A stretch of DNA of 64,000 bases from Clostridium sp. BSD9I1 (GCF_900185645.1 NZ_FYAM01000023.1:310001-374000), one strand, 5' to 3'. Shown: positions 17,534-27,953, numbered from the stretch's first letter. A program made the numbers and translations. Notes: generated from the letters alone by a model not told the origin.

Positions 17534-19198
17534 ATGAATAAAAAACTAAATTTAAAATGGGTTGCAGATACAATAGGGGACGAATATAAATTATGGAAAC
17601 ATGGAGATATAGTTAAAATACAAGCACAAACGGGAACGGGAAAAACTTTTTTTATTAAAAATACTCTTATTCCATATTTAAAAAGCTATGAAAGATTAAT
17701 TTATGTATGCAATAGAACAAATTTAAAAAGACAATTAAAAAAAGATTTATTGTTTCAATTTGGTGAGGAAATACCATATTTAAAAAATAAAAATAATGAA
17801 TATGAATTAGATGATGAAGGAAATAGAATATTAGACATTAATGCTATAGATAGTATAACGACTATAAATAATATAACAATAACAAGCTATCATTCAATTC
17901 AAAGTAATATGTTAGATGCTGAATATAATATAGATAAAAAATATCAAATTGGAAGCTATGATTATATTGTATTAGATGAGTGTCATTATATATTTGCAGA
18001 TGGAGCTTTTAATAATAAGTGTAGATTAGCATTTGAGGCACTTATAAAGAATATTAGTTTTAGTAGTACCACAATATTTATTAGTGCAACTATGGAGGAA
18101 ATAGATGAACCAATATCTATTAGTATTAATAAATATTGGAGTAGTAGAAAACCTAGAATATGGAATTATACGACTGGTATAGATTATAGCTATGTTAATA
18201 CCAAATATTTTAAGAATTTAAAGGATTTAATTTTAGTTATAAAAAACGACAAAACTAATGATAAATGGCTGATATTTGTATCTAATTTAAATGATGCTGA
18301 AGCAATAATAGAGGCAGTTGGAAAAGAACTATGCACTATCATTAAGGCAGGAGATAAGAATGATGAAGTGAAAAATATAGTTAATAATAGTAAATTTAAC
18401 GCCAAAATATTAATAACAACAAAGGCCATGGATAATGGAATTAATATAAATGATGACAAAGTTACTAATATAGTTATTATGGCATGGGATAAAATAACCT
18501 TTATTCAAATGCTAGGAAGAAAAAGAATTGATATTAATAATGCGCAAGAAATTAATTTATATATAAATACAAGATATAAAAAAAGCTTTGAAAAGAAACT
18601 TGAACTTTACAATAAGAAGAAACAAGAGGTTATATTGTTTAGTGAAGAAAACAATTTGTTTAATAGAAAATATGATAATAATTTAGATTCTATTGGAAAG
18701 CTAAATGATTTGTTTTATAGAAACAAAGAAAATGGTCAATGGAGCATAAATAAGGTTGGTGATTTAAGATTAGATATAGATAAATGTTTTGCGGAAGAAA
18801 TGGTTAAAAAATTTAAAAAGGATTGCAACTTTGCGTTTATAAAAGAACAATTGAAGTGGTTAAATTTGAAACATACATTTGATGAAAGTAACTTATTAGA
18901 AGATGTAATTTTGCAAGACGATATTGAAACATTGGAAAACTACTTAAATACTATGTTAGATAAAAGATTATATTGTGAAGAACAGCAAAAGTTATCTGAT
19001 TTAATTATCAAAGAATTACTTACAATATCTAAAGATGTTGATTATAGAACTAAAAAATTAAAGCGTTCTACAATACAAAGTATATTAACAAAACAATTAA
19101 ATTTACCTTATGTAGTTAGTGAAACTAAAAGGGAAGATAGAATAGTTGATGGAAAAAGAATTAGAAAAAACTATATTATTGTAAGCAAAATGATTTGA
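17534..19198 (+). CDS. SF2 DEAD/DEAH-box helicase-like protein
   Basis: 554 residues, ATG behind AAGGAGAGGG. Motif I is QAQTGTGKTFF (residues 31-41), motif II VLDECHYIF near 148, motif III FISATM near 182, and a C-terminal RecA-like half with TTKAMDNGINI near 297 and motif VI-like FIQMLGRKRID near 325. The final 200 residues are Lys-rich and unassigned. It follows the tyrosine recombinase by 82 bp on the same strand. Such helicases are common on clostridial plasmids and integrative elements, where they may assist replication; that role is inferred. Confidence 0.78.
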   Translation: MNKKLNLKWVADTIGDEYKLWKHGDIVKIQAQTGTGKTFFIKNTLIPYLKSYERLIYVCNRTNLKRQLKKDLLFQFGEEIPYLKNKNNEYELDDEGNRILDINAIDSITTINNITITSYHSIQSNMLDAEYNIDKKYQIGSYDYIVLDECHYIFADGAFNNKCRLAFEALIKNISFSSTTIFISATMEEIDEPISISINKYWSSRKPRIWNYTTGIDYSYVNTKYFKNLKDLILVIKNDKTNDKWLIFVSNLNDAEAIIEAVGKELCTIIKAGDKNDEVKNIVNNSKFNAKILITTKAMDNGININDDKVTNIVIMAWDKITFIQMLGRKRIDINNAQEINLYINTRYKKSFEKKLELYNKKKQEVILFSEENNLFNRKYDNNLDSIGKLNDLFYRNKENGQWSINKVGDLRLDIDKCFAEEMVKKFKKDCNFAFIKEQLKWLNLKHTFDESNLLEDVILQDDIETLENYLNTMLDKRLYCEEQQKLSDLIIKELLTISKDVDYRTKKLKRSTIQSILTKQLNLPYVVSETKREDRIVDGKRIRKNYIIVSKMI

Positions 19199-19558
19199 TA
19201 TATTACACCCATGTTTTACTGTAAAATTATAATTATTAATTATTAATTATTAAGTAAAAGTTGGGTGTGAATATATATTGTGATAAGTTAAGCAAAAAGG
19301 AACATAATACACGAGAAATTCACAAGGATTTTGAGTGCGGTAAAGCCCCTCTGGGGCGTTGGCTTTAGCCATTAACGAAGGGGCAAGATGTGTATACAAA
19401 ATAGATAGGTAATGGAATCAAGTAAAAACAATATTCATGAACAGTTAGTACAAAATTTACTATCACAGCTAATTAACTGCCGAACAAAGTTTTAAAATTA
19501 TTAAAATAAATATGGTATAATATAACTGTAATAAAATCATGGGAGATGACATTATAAA
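19199..19558. other. Intergenic region with two hairpins
   Basis: ACACCCA (19205-19211) can pair with TGGGTGT (19262-19268) around an AT-rich loop. A compact nested hairpin lies at 19341-19367: TAAAGCC pairs with GGCTTTA, and inside it GCCCC pairs with GGGGC. The GC-rich block stands out from its AT-rich surroundings and recalls the ends or guide-RNA region of IS605-type elements, but no transposase accompanies it. No gene seen. Confidence 0.4.
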
Positions 19559-20209
19559 TTGAATAGTAAGATATTAATGAGTATTATTTTGTTAGGATTT
19601 ATAATTATAGGGCTTATAAAAATTATATGTAAAATTCATAAATACATTCAAGATTATAATTTTGTTAATGAATATGCTTTAAAGCTTAGTAACACATTAA
19701 AAGGTAATATAAAGGATGGAGAGTATACTTACATATTGAATAATATAACAAAACTTTCCGATACAATGGGCGATTACGGAAATTTTAGCTATAAGCCGCC
19801 TTTTGCTAATTACATATATAATAATTATAGTATTATAGATATAATTTTAAATTATAATGGAGGCATAACAAACGAGGAGTTAAATTTAGCATTGAAAGCA
19901 ACACTAATATACTTAGGTGAGTGTAATAATAAAATTGAAAGATCAAAAGACAAGTTAAAAAATCCTTTAATATTATTCGCAGAGGGATTCAGATTTGTAT
20001 TTAACATACCGTTATTTATGCTTAACAGTTTAGGAATAATATCTGCTAATATGTATCATAAAATAAAGCATAATGTGGTTTATTACTTTATTCAGAATAT
20101 GATTAGCTTAATAGGCTTTATTTCATCTGTAATAGGTATGATTCAAGAAAAAGAAGTTTTGATGAATATTTATAATAGTATTATTCAAGGAATAGTATCT
20201 ATATTTTAA
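19559..20209 (+). CDS. Hypothetical membrane protein
   Basis: 216 residues. The start is TTG at 19559, supported by GGGAGATG about 10 bases upstream. An N-terminal hydrophobic helix (residues 5-25) would anchor the protein; further hydrophobic segments lie near 140-165 and 175-195. The middle (about 30-135) is polar, with a YNGGITNEELNLALKATL segment. No family is recognised. It is isolated on the plus strand between the SF2 helicase and the convergent ankyrin lipoprotein genes, and is probably element cargo. Confidence 0.6.
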   Translation: MNSKILMSIILLGFIIIGLIKIICKIHKYIQDYNFVNEYALKLSNTLKGNIKDGEYTYILNNITKLSDTMGDYGNFSYKPPFANYIYNNYSIIDIILNYNGGITNEELNLALKATLIYLGECNNKIERSKDKLKNPLILFAEGFRFVFNIPLFMLNSLGIISANMYHKIKHNVVYYFIQNMISLIGFISSVIGMIQEKEVLMNIYNSIIQGIVSIF

Positions 20210-20253
20210 TAGGTGCTATCTATTTTTTTATAAAAGGTAAAAGGAAGTTAAAA

Positions 20254-20325
20254 TATGAAGTTTAAATGTAAAGATTGCAAAATTATTACAATAACTAATT
20301 CAATAAAACATAAATTTTATTGTTA
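20254..20325 (+). CDS. Possible 23-aa Cys-rich peptide or gene fragment
   Basis: ATG 20254 follows AGGAAG and encodes MKFKCKDCKIITITNSIKHK then FYC before TAA. CxxC near the start looks like the first half of a zinc ribbon, so this may be the 5' relic of a larger gene rather than a functional peptide. Confidence 0.25.
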
Positions 20326-20471
20326 AGGTAGCAGAGGGACTTTAAATGGGCTATAAACGCTGATGTTTGGTAGAGAATTAGCTTATATTTTAAATCTGAT
20401 GATTATTTAAATGGTAACAAGGATATATAAAATTATAAGAACCTATAACACAAATAGACGTAAAATAATAA

Positions 20472-20491
20472 GGGAATCAAAAATGATTCCC
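20472..20491 (-). terminator. Terminator of the ankyrin lipoprotein pair
   Basis: GGGAATCA (20472-20479) pairs with TGATTCCC (20484-20491); reading the minus strand, TTATTATTTT follows. It sits 12 bp beyond the stop of the downstream lipoprotein gene. Confidence 0.75.
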
Positions 20492-20503
20492 CCTAAAAGC
20501 ATA

Positions 20504-21406
20504 TTATTGTTGAATTGCTGTTACTATTCCATTATCTAAATAGATATATTTACCCAAGTCATAAACCCACTGTTCAGATGTTCCATACTTTGTAGTCGTC
20601 TTCTTTATATCCTCAGGTTGCCCCCAAGTAGAGGTTAATACCTCACCTGCTGTCATTCCTATTTTAGGAGATACAGGTGATGAAAATATAGGAGTTTTAT
20701 TTAATTCCTTTTCTTTTTTTGTTTCGTATCTTACTGTGTTGTTGAGATGGTATTTGTAGTCAAACCCATAATTATCTTTTATCTTTTCATCTGCACCAGA
20801 CTTTATAAGATACTGTAATACTTCTTCTCTAGTCCAATCATTATATATGGTTGCAGCCGCATTAATTAAAGGAGTTCTGCCATCTTTATCTTTTGCATTT
20901 AAATCTGCACTACCAGTTATTAAATACTCCATAATCTTAGTTATATTATCTATATTAGAGTCATATTTTGATGTGCATAAAAGCAATAGTGCTGTATTAT
21001 TTTCTTTATTTTTAAGGTTGACATTTACGCCTTTTTTTACCATGTATTCTATAATATAAGGATTGGTATTACTTTGTATTGCATACATTAATGCTGTATT
21101 CCCATCCTTATCCTGAATATTCAAGTTCTTACTACTATCTATTAATGAATATAAAATAGCATCATTTTTTTTATCAATTATTGCATTCATAAGTATGGAT
21201 TTACCATTTTCGTCTAAGATATCTACATTTATTTCATTTGGGTTATCCTTTAATAGTTGCTCTACTTTGGAAGTGTGATTTTCTTGCACGCTTTTTATTA
21301 ATTCATTAGTAAAATCCTTAGTAACCTCTTTGCTTGTTGCACATCCTGTAAATGCAAATAATAATATAAACATAAAGATAGATACACTAAATATTTTCCT
21401 TTTCAT
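20504..21406 (-). CDS. Ankyrin-repeat lipoprotein, downstream copy
   Basis: 300 residues from the ATG at 21406, chosen because GGGGGAG lies just upstream; a longer frame to 21433 lacks a ribosome site. The signal peptide ends in the lipobox FTGC, so it is a surface lipoprotein. Residues about 30-230 hold ankyrin repeats (DENGKSILMNAI, DKDGNTALMYAI, NKENNTALLLL, DKDGRTPLINAA). The C-terminal 55 residues form a separate unit (IGMTAGEVLTSTWGQPEDI, then EQWVYDLGKYIYLDNG) that resembles small SmpA/OmlA-like lipoprotein domains. It is a paralogue of the gene directly upstream. It probably binds proteins at the cell surface; partner unknown. Confidence 0.8.
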   Translation of the reverse strand: MKRKIFSVSIFMFILLFAFTGCATSKEVTKDFTNELIKSVQENHTSKVEQLLKDNPNEINVDILDENGKSILMNAIIDKKNDAILYSLIDSSKNLNIQDKDGNTALMYAIQSNTNPYIIEYMVKKGVNVNLKNKENNTALLLLCTSKYDSNIDNITKIMEYLITGSADLNAKDKDGRTPLINAAATIYNDWTREEVLQYLIKSGADEKIKDNYGFDYKYHLNNTVRYETKKEKELNKTPIFSSPVSPKIGMTAGEVLTSTWGQPEDIKKTTTKYGTSEQWVYDLGKYIYLDNGIVTAIQQ

Positions 21407-21462
21407 TATGTCTCCCCCTAAAGTTATTTTCATAAATTCACTTATGATAATTCAAATAAAAA

Positions 21463-22407
21463 TTATTGTTGAATTGCAGTTACTATTCCATCCTCTAAAT
21501 AAATATATTTTCCTAAATCGTAGACCCATTGTTCAGATGTTCCATACTTTGTAGTTGTCTTGTTTATATCTTTAGGTTTACCCCAAGTGGAGTTTAATAT
21601 CTCATCTGCTGTCATACCTATTTTAGGAGATTTTTTCTCATCGCTTACGGAAAGCCCTAGTGATTCTCTGATTTCGTTAAGTCGATTAGCTTTTAGCGCA
21701 TCTTCCATCCTTGAGATTCCAGTTTGTGTCTTTTGATTATAATATTGATAATCATGCCCCTCATTATCTATTATTGCTTCATTTGCTCCAGCTTTTAAAA
21801 GACGTGATATATATGTTTCTCTCTTATCAGAAGGAACAGTTGGTGAGCCTTCATCTGTATATATATTTGAGGCCACATAAATAAGAGGCGTTTTACCATC
21901 CCTATCTTGTACATTTACATCAGCATTAGCACCTATTAAATAAGAAAAGCTATTCGAGATATTTGTTGTAACAATACCTTTGTCATGCCCGATTTTTAAT
22001 AAATACAATAGAGCTGTATTATTTTCTTTATCTTTTAAATTAATGTTACAGCCTTTTTTTATCATATAGTCTATAAGATAGCTATCATTATATTGTGCTG
22101 CATACATTAAGGCTGTCTTTCCATCTTTATCTTGTATATTTAGTTTTATATTATTATCTATAAGTGCATATAAAGTAACAAAATCATTTCTATTAATTAT
22201 TGCATTCATAAGCAAAGATCTGCCATTTTCATCTAACACATTTATATTTATTCTGTTCCCATTATTTTTTAGTAGTTCATCTACTTTAGTTATTTGATCT
22301 TCTCCAACACTTTTAACTAACTCATCAGTAAGTTTTTGGCTTGTACATCCTGTGAATGTACATAAAAATGTAAGCAAAAAAATAAGTATAATGATTTTTT
22401 TATTCAT
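21463..22407 (-). CDS. Ankyrin-repeat lipoprotein, upstream copy
   Basis: 314 residues; the ATG follows TAGGAGGAG. The signal peptide ends in lipobox FTGC. Ankyrin repeats run from about residue 35 to 225 (DENGRSLLMNAI, DKDGKTALMYAA, DKENNTALLYLL, DRDGKTPLIYVA). A linker then leads to the C-terminal unit IGMTADEILNSTWGKPKDI and EQWVYDLGKYIYLEDG, nearly identical to that of the downstream copy. The two genes are 56 bp apart and arose by tandem duplication. The middle repeats have diverged much more than the C-terminal unit, suggesting that the latter is under constraint or was homogenised. Confidence 0.8.
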   Translation of the reverse strand: MNKKIIILIFLLTFLCTFTGCTSQKLTDELVKSVGEDQITKVDELLKNNGNRININVLDENGRSLLMNAIINRNDFVTLYALIDNNIKLNIQDKDGKTALMYAAQYNDSYLIDYMIKKGCNINLKDKENNTALLYLLKIGHDKGIVTTNISNSFSYLIGANADVNVQDRDGKTPLIYVASNIYTDEGSPTVPSDKRETYISRLLKAGANEAIIDNEGHDYQYYNQKTQTGISRMEDALKANRLNEIRESLGLSVSDEKKSPKIGMTADEILNSTWGKPKDINKTTTKYGTSEQWVYDLGKYIYLEDGIVTAIQQ

Positions 22408-22976
22408 TGTGTCTCCTCCTAAAGCTATTTTACATAAGTTTACTTATAATAAAATATTAGTATGGATTTGCTCTCTTGTAAAGTAAATTACAGGTAATAA
22501 GTAAAAATTAAGACATAATTTGTGAATTTAAGACATCTATTCACATAAAAATGTTAGTTACGAAAGGGTTTATAGAAAAGTATCATAAAGTGTTGATATG
22601 TAAGGCTGATATCGAATTTCGAGAGGGCTAAAATGATTTAATCAATATTACCTACAAGACAGTGGGAAGCCTTATTATAGAATGATTTTAGGAACTTTTA
22701 ATGGTTTAATTTCGATATAATTACGAAGGAGTGTCGAAGCATATTATATAAAAAATAGTAGGCTGAATATATTTTTAAATGCAAAAATACTTTAATCTTT
22801 TTTTATTATCTCATAAAGTAACTTTAACATATGTTTGGGTTATTTCTTTAGACTCTATGTATTTATTTTAAATATATCGCTAAATATCAATAGACTCTAT
22901 TGATATTTTTAAATTTATATGGTAGTATATTCTATAATAAATAATGATAAAATATTGAAATAAAGGAGAAATTATC
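22408..22976. other. 569-bp intergenic region
   Basis: No gene is supported. It separates the minus-strand lipoproteins from the plus-strand DUF262 gene, so it should hold divergent promoters. The one clear structure is a hairpin: AAATATCAATA (22882-22892) and TATTGATATTT (22899-22909), followed by TTT. It could be a terminator or an operator of the DUF262 gene. Confidence 0.45.
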
Positions 22977-24158
22977 ATGGGATTAATGATGGCGTTTTCA
23001 TTCGATTCTCGACCTATTCAGACCATATCTAATCAAATTCTTAATTATAATAAAAGAGATGGTATTGATTTAAAGCCAGTATATCAGAGGGGATATATTT
23101 GGAGTAGTGAATTTAAGGACAAACTCATCTATAGTATTGTTAAAGGATATCCAATTGGAAACATTAGTCTAAGAGTTCGAAATGAACGTAATCTAAAGGG
23201 GGCAATGCAAGAAGTAGTTGATGGTCAACAGAGATTAACAACTATATTTAATTTCACTAAAAATGATTATGTTATTCAAGGTGATTATTCAAGAAAAATA
23301 ATAGAGTATATTGTTGAATATATGGGAGATGACCAAGATCCATTGTTGTTGAAATTAAAAAAAAGATTAAATAATAAAGGTAAAACATCACTTAGGTATG
23401 AGCAACTTCCAGAAATAATAAAGGGAAATATTAATGCATATAATATCTCTATTACAAATATTACAAATGCTAGCGATGATGAAATTATTGAATATTTTAG
23501 ATTCCTACAAAATCAGGAAAGATTACGTGCAGGTGAAATTATTAATTCAGTTCCTGAGACAGCTTTAGACGTCTACTTAAATCAGCTTAAAGATAAAAGT
23601 TTATTTCTACAGAAGGTGGATTTTGATAATAGTAGAAGGCAATTTGATCGAGTTTTTTATAGCATATTGGGACTATTAGATGGTAGAATAGGGTTTGGAG
23701 TCACTGATAAGGTTGTACTGAATTATTCATCGGAATGCAAAGATCTTTCTCCTTTAGTAGAAGAACAATGCTCACTTTTAATTAATCAAATAAACTTTAT
23801 TACTGATAATATTGATATTTCTATAAAATATATTAAATCTAATGCACGATTAATGAAATTTTTTCTCTTGCTAACTGCATTAAATTTAGTTGATTTTACT
23901 GAGGATACAAAAGACAAGCTAAAGGCACTAGATTCTGTAAATGAAAAACTATCATCCTTTAGTTCGGCAAAAGCAGATAGCGTTAAATTAGCGTTTAATG
24001 GATATTCTAATGAAGTTATTGAGGAATTCCGTTTAATTGCTCTTATTTCAAAAGGTGGGCATTCGTTTAATCGAGTTAAAAATAGGATGGAGATACTATC
24101 ATACTATATAAATAACTTTAAGAATAAAGTGAATCCATCAGGTGTTACTCCAAATTAA
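22977..24158 (+). CDS. DUF262 (GmrSD N-terminal-like) protein
   Basis: 393 residues; the ATG follows AAAGGAG. Residues 10-200 match the DUF262/ParB-like fold of GmrSD-type proteins: YQRGYIWS near 38 and the hallmark VVDGQQRLTTI near 80, then FLQNQERLRAGEIINS near 180. In GmrSD enzymes this domain binds and hydrolyses nucleotides and is fused to a DUF1524 HNH nuclease that cuts modified phage DNA. Here no HNH motif is visible in the C-terminal half, and no DUF1524 gene is adjacent. It is therefore a stand-alone DUF262 protein, possibly a defence sensor or a degenerate restriction component. Confidence 0.8.
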   Translation: MGLMMAFSFDSRPIQTISNQILNYNKRDGIDLKPVYQRGYIWSSEFKDKLIYSIVKGYPIGNISLRVRNERNLKGAMQEVVDGQQRLTTIFNFTKNDYVIQGDYSRKIIEYIVEYMGDDQDPLLLKLKKRLNNKGKTSLRYEQLPEIIKGNINAYNISITNITNASDDEIIEYFRFLQNQERLRAGEIINSVPETALDVYLNQLKDKSLFLQKVDFDNSRRQFDRVFYSILGLLDGRIGFGVTDKVVLNYSSECKDLSPLVEEQCSLLINQINFITDNIDISIKYIKSNARLMKFFLLLTALNLVDFTEDTKDKLKALDSVNEKLSSFSSAKADSVKLAFNGYSNEVIEEFRLIALISKGGHSFNRVKNRMEILSYYINNFKNKVNPSGVTPN

Positions 24159-24183
24159 CAAAGCAATTATAAAGTTAGTATGT

Positions 24184-24252
24184 AAATTTCTCAAGATATG
24201 AATTAAAGGAGATAAATAAATAGCCTCCTTTAATTCATATTTTGAGAAATTT
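24184..24252. terminator. Long hairpin between convergent genes
   Basis: About 28 bases at 24184-24211 pair with 24225-24252 with few mismatches, around a 13-base loop. It lies 26 bp after the DUF262 stop and touches the stop of the opposite-strand remnant, so it probably terminates transcription in both directions. Confidence 0.7.
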
Positions 24253-24385
24253 ATTTCTTTTTAGCATTTAATTTGCCATCTATCAAGTCTGTTAATGGAT
24301 TATCGATATTGCTTTCAATCACTAAATCATCATATTTTACTATTAGATTTCTTGAGGTTGAATCAGTATTGCCTATATTACTTAC
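24251..24385 (-). pseudogene. C-terminal remnant of an unknown gene
   Basis: The minus strand reads 44 codons without stop, VSNIGNTDSTSRNLIVKYDD onward, ending NAKKK and TAA at 24251. An in-frame TAA closes it upstream and no start or ribosome site is present. Its abrupt beginning and its terminator downstream suggest the tail of a deleted gene. Family unknown. Confidence 0.4.
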
Positions 24386-24997
24386 TTATTTTTGGAATTT
24401 TTCAAAGTTATCTATGCAAATTAATAATACCAAGGTTATTTACTACGATTACAGAGTATAGTGTCAGTTTATAATAAAAGCAATGATAATAATATATAAT
24501 ACGTTATAAAGAGTTAGCCATTCGATACAATTTTCATTTATGTTCATTACGAAATAAGGACAATTCCTTCCATATATGCATTTTTAGGTTTAAACTAATA
24601 TTTTTAAGTGGATCTTATATGTTTTTGAGGTGTAGAACAATAAAATTAATTTTTATACTTAAAAATTAATACGTATGATTAGTAAAACAATTAAACAGTA
24701 TTTATATTATCTATAAATATGCCGAAAGTTCAGGATCATTTATTAAAAGAGACTATGGAGTGTTTAGCGAATATGTACTAATGTTTAGAAACAAGACATA
24801 ATTTAAAATTTTAATGCTTTGTTTCTTATGTAATTAATAGTTCATTTAGGGTATACTTCAAACAGATTGATATGAACTACCTCCAAAGGGTGATTATACC
24901 GTATAAAAATATGCAAGAATGGTTCGTAAATTAAATTGACTTCAAACGAACTTTTGGTATAATTAAACCATGAGATAAAACAAACGGAGGGTCACAA
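24386..24997. other. Intergenic region upstream of the resolvase
   Basis: No intact gene is visible. All frames are interrupted by stops. Its right end holds a strong sigma-A promoter at 24936-24963 and, around it, inverted boxes TTCGT (24922-24926) and ACGAA (24946-24950) that could be resolvase or repressor binding sites. Confidence 0.4.
24936..24963 (+). promoter_or_regulatory. Promoter of the small serine recombinase
   Basis: TTGACT (24936-24941), a 16-base spacer, and TATAAT (24958-24963), 34 bp before the start codon. Inverted TTCGT and ACGAA boxes surround the -35 element, a layout consistent with autoregulation by the recombinase. Confidence 0.7.
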
Positions 24998-25576
24998 ATG
25001 GCAACTTATTTTTATATCAGAGTATCAACTAAAGAACAAAATACAGTAAGACAGGAAGTAAAAGCAAAGGAACATAGTATACCCTCAGAAAATGTATTTA
25101 TAGAAAAGGTTAGTGGCAAGAATGTTACGGATAGACCTGTATTGAAAAATTTAATAGCAGTATTAAAGACAGGTGATAAATTAATCGTTGATAGTATCTC
25201 AAGGTTTGCAAGAAATACAAAAGATCTTTTAGATTTAATAGAGCAGCTAAACAATAAAGGAGTTAATTTTGTATCACTTAAAGAGGCTATAGACACTACA
25301 ACACCAACAGGAATATTTATGCTAACAGTATTTGGAGCAGTAGCACAACTAGAAAGAGATTATATTAAAGAACGTCAAGCAGAAGGAATAGCAGTAGCAA
25401 AGGAAGAAGGCAAGTATAAAGGTAGGAAGGCTATTGAGTATCCTAAACAATGGGATAAATACTATAAGATGATGAAAGCTAGAAACATAAAAGCAGTTGA
25501 TGTTATGAAAATATTAGACTTAAAGAAAACTACATTCTATAAATTAGTAAAGCAGTATGAAGAAGGTTTAAAATAG
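24998..25576 (+). CDS. Small serine recombinase (resolvase/invertase)
   Basis: 192 residues; the ATG follows GGAGG. Residues 1-135 form the catalytic domain: nucleophile Ser10 in FYIRVSTKEQ, SISRFARNTKD near 65, and FGAVAQLERDYIKERQAEG near 110-128. Residues 136-190 are the DNA-binding helix-turn-helix (AIEYPKQW, then VMKILDLKKTTFYKLVKQY). Length and layout match Tn3/Hin-type resolvases, which act on short sites near their own gene. It is independent of the two large serine recombinases. Confidence 0.93.
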   Translation: MATYFYIRVSTKEQNTVRQEVKAKEHSIPSENVFIEKVSGKNVTDRPVLKNLIAVLKTGDKLIVDSISRFARNTKDLLDLIEQLNNKGVNFVSLKEAIDTTTPTGIFMLTVFGAVAQLERDYIKERQAEGIAVAKEEGKYKGRKAIEYPKQWDKYYKMMKARNIKAVDVMKILDLKKTTFYKLVKQYEEGLK

Positions 25577-25588
25577 ACCTTCTTTTTT
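25561..25588 (+). terminator. Terminator of the resolvase gene
   Basis: AGAAGGT (25561-25567) pairs with ACCTTCT (25577-25583), followed by TTTTT. The stem includes the last codons and stop. Confidence 0.85.
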
Positions 25589-25722
25589 ATCGTATAAATT
25601 ACATATCTACAGGCACATAATAAGCTATATTTACTATATTTTATAAAATGTTTAAATTAAATATTTATTAAGTGTAATACTTATATAAAAAATAAAAAGA
25701 GCATTTCTGCCCTTTATATATC

Positions 25723-26645
<923 letters not shown>

Positions 26646-27034
26646 TGTCACAATCTCCTTTTTATATGAATAAAATCTTATTCTATATTATACCATAAAG
26701 TTACATCTATATATACATTTAATGGTAAATAAGGTGATGTGATAACAGAAATATGTCAGTTAGATTTCTGCTTTAATTGAATTTAAAGAGACTATAGGGA
26801 GGTATAAAAACATTATTTTAATACTCTTATATTACAAGGCAAGGCTTAATACATCCAGCTACACCCCAAGTTTATTTTTCACAGATACAAAGATATATTT
26901 CTAAATTATTTATTTAGGGATTTTTAATAATAAAACAATGGTTGCATAGAATTGGTAGGTGATGGTATACTACATTTATATGTATATAAATAAAATTTGT
27001 CTGTAATGACATACATACATTTAGATATATTTTG
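26646..27034. other. Intergenic region before the second yebC remnant
   Basis: No gene is supported. An inverted repeat CAGAAAT (26746-26752) and ATTTCTG (26764-26770) is the only notable structure. The rest is AT-rich with stops in all frames. Confidence 0.35.
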
Positions 27035-27169
27035 AATTCTTATCAGCAGATATAACTATGATTCCTGACACAACAGTTAGTCTTTCAATGGAAGACTCAG
27101 AGTTATTCCAAAAGCTTGTAGATAAACTTGAAGATGATGATGACGTTCAAGATGTATACCGACATTAGA
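27035..27169 (+). pseudogene. yebC: Second yebC 3'-end remnant
   Basis: The frame reads [20 protein letters not shown], then [20 protein letters not shown] and RH before TAG. The MIPDTTV and [10 protein letters not shown] strings are diagnostic of the YebC/PmpR family C-terminal domain. A TAG lies about 10 bases before the recognisable part and the usual HN-(D/E) tail is lost. It differs in nucleotide sequence from the remnant at 16308-16400, so they are not recent duplicates. Confidence 0.75.
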
Positions 27170-27485
27170 AAGAATATACTTCGGCTAAATTAGTTATAAG
27201 TTTATGAAGGGGCCGAATCACATCCTTTTGTCAAGCTAGGTCTGACTAGGCTAAAGAATGTCGTGAATATATATTGCTCTAGAGATGATTTTGCGAATTG
27301 TAATTCTTCCTTTTAGGTTTTAGTTTACGAGATATATGAGTTTTAAATAAATTCCATTTCACTTAATCCTTATGAAAAAAAGTTATATATTAACTTAAAT
27401 ATATAGGTACAAAATTATTGAAAAAAATTGCTGAACTATAATAAAAGTGAGTTATAGTTCAGCAATGAAATTTGGTTGTTAATTT
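27170..27485. other. Intergenic region downstream of the yebC remnant
   Basis: No gene is seen. It contains the terminator hairpin 27427-27466 of the opposite-strand XRE gene; the remainder is non-coding. Confidence 0.4.
27427..27466 (-). terminator. Terminator of the XRE gene at the junction
   Basis: ATTGCTGAACTATAA (27427-27441) pairs with TTATAGTTCAGCAAT (27452-27466); on the minus strand a T-run follows directly. Confidence 0.85.
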
Positions 27486-27953
27486 CTAAAATATTATTTT
27501 GTTTTTTATCTTATTAAAACTTTTTTTACTTATATAAGATATTTTATTCTCCCAACTATACAATGAGCTAGAACTCGTGGCTAAAATTTGAGCAGCTTCA
27601 TCAATGCTAATCTTTTTAGTAGCCCTCCATTCTTTAAATTGTTTTGCAGGGTCAGAAACTATAAAACTAGAATAATCATCACAGATAATATCATTTCCAA
27701 ATAATTCATATAATTTTAATAGCACTTTTGGGGAAGGATATGAAGCACCGTTCTCAAGAGATATAACTCCTTGATAGTGAAGTCCAATCTTTTCAGCAAT
27801 GCAATCTGGTGAAAGTCCTTTCTGTTTTCTTATTTTCCATAACCTGATCCCAATAGTATCAGTATTTAAAAATGGATAAACAAGATATAGTGAACTTATT
27901 AATTTAAAACTAAACTCCTGAGTATATGTCGCAATACTATACACCTTGCTCAT
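27486..27953 (-). CDS. XRE-type helix-turn-helix protein at a junction
   Basis: Up to 155 residues. A Cro/C1 domain occupies about residues 33-85 (IGIRLWKIRKQKGLS, CIAEKIGLHYQGVISLENGA), and a second HTH-like unit lies at 110-150 (KKISIDEAAQILATSSSSLY). No ribosome binding site precedes the ATG at 27953, and the first 15 or so codons are antisense to sequence that still reads as the truncated oxidoreductase. The natural N-terminus may therefore have been lost when the accessory DNA joined this locus. It could still be translated. It probably regulated a mobile-element gene. Confidence 0.6.
   Translation of the reverse strand: MSKVYSIATYTQEFSFKLISSLYLVYPFLNTDTIGIRLWKIRKQKGLSPDCIAEKIGLHYQGVISLENGASYPSPKVLLKLYELFGNDIICDDYSSFIVSDPAKQFKEWRATKKISIDEAAQILATSSSSLYSWENKISYISKKSFNKIKNKIIF

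Noticed and set aside
24273-24461. 62-codon plus-strand frame
   Set aside because: It is antisense to the recognisable C-terminal remnant at 24251-24385 and has no ribosome site.
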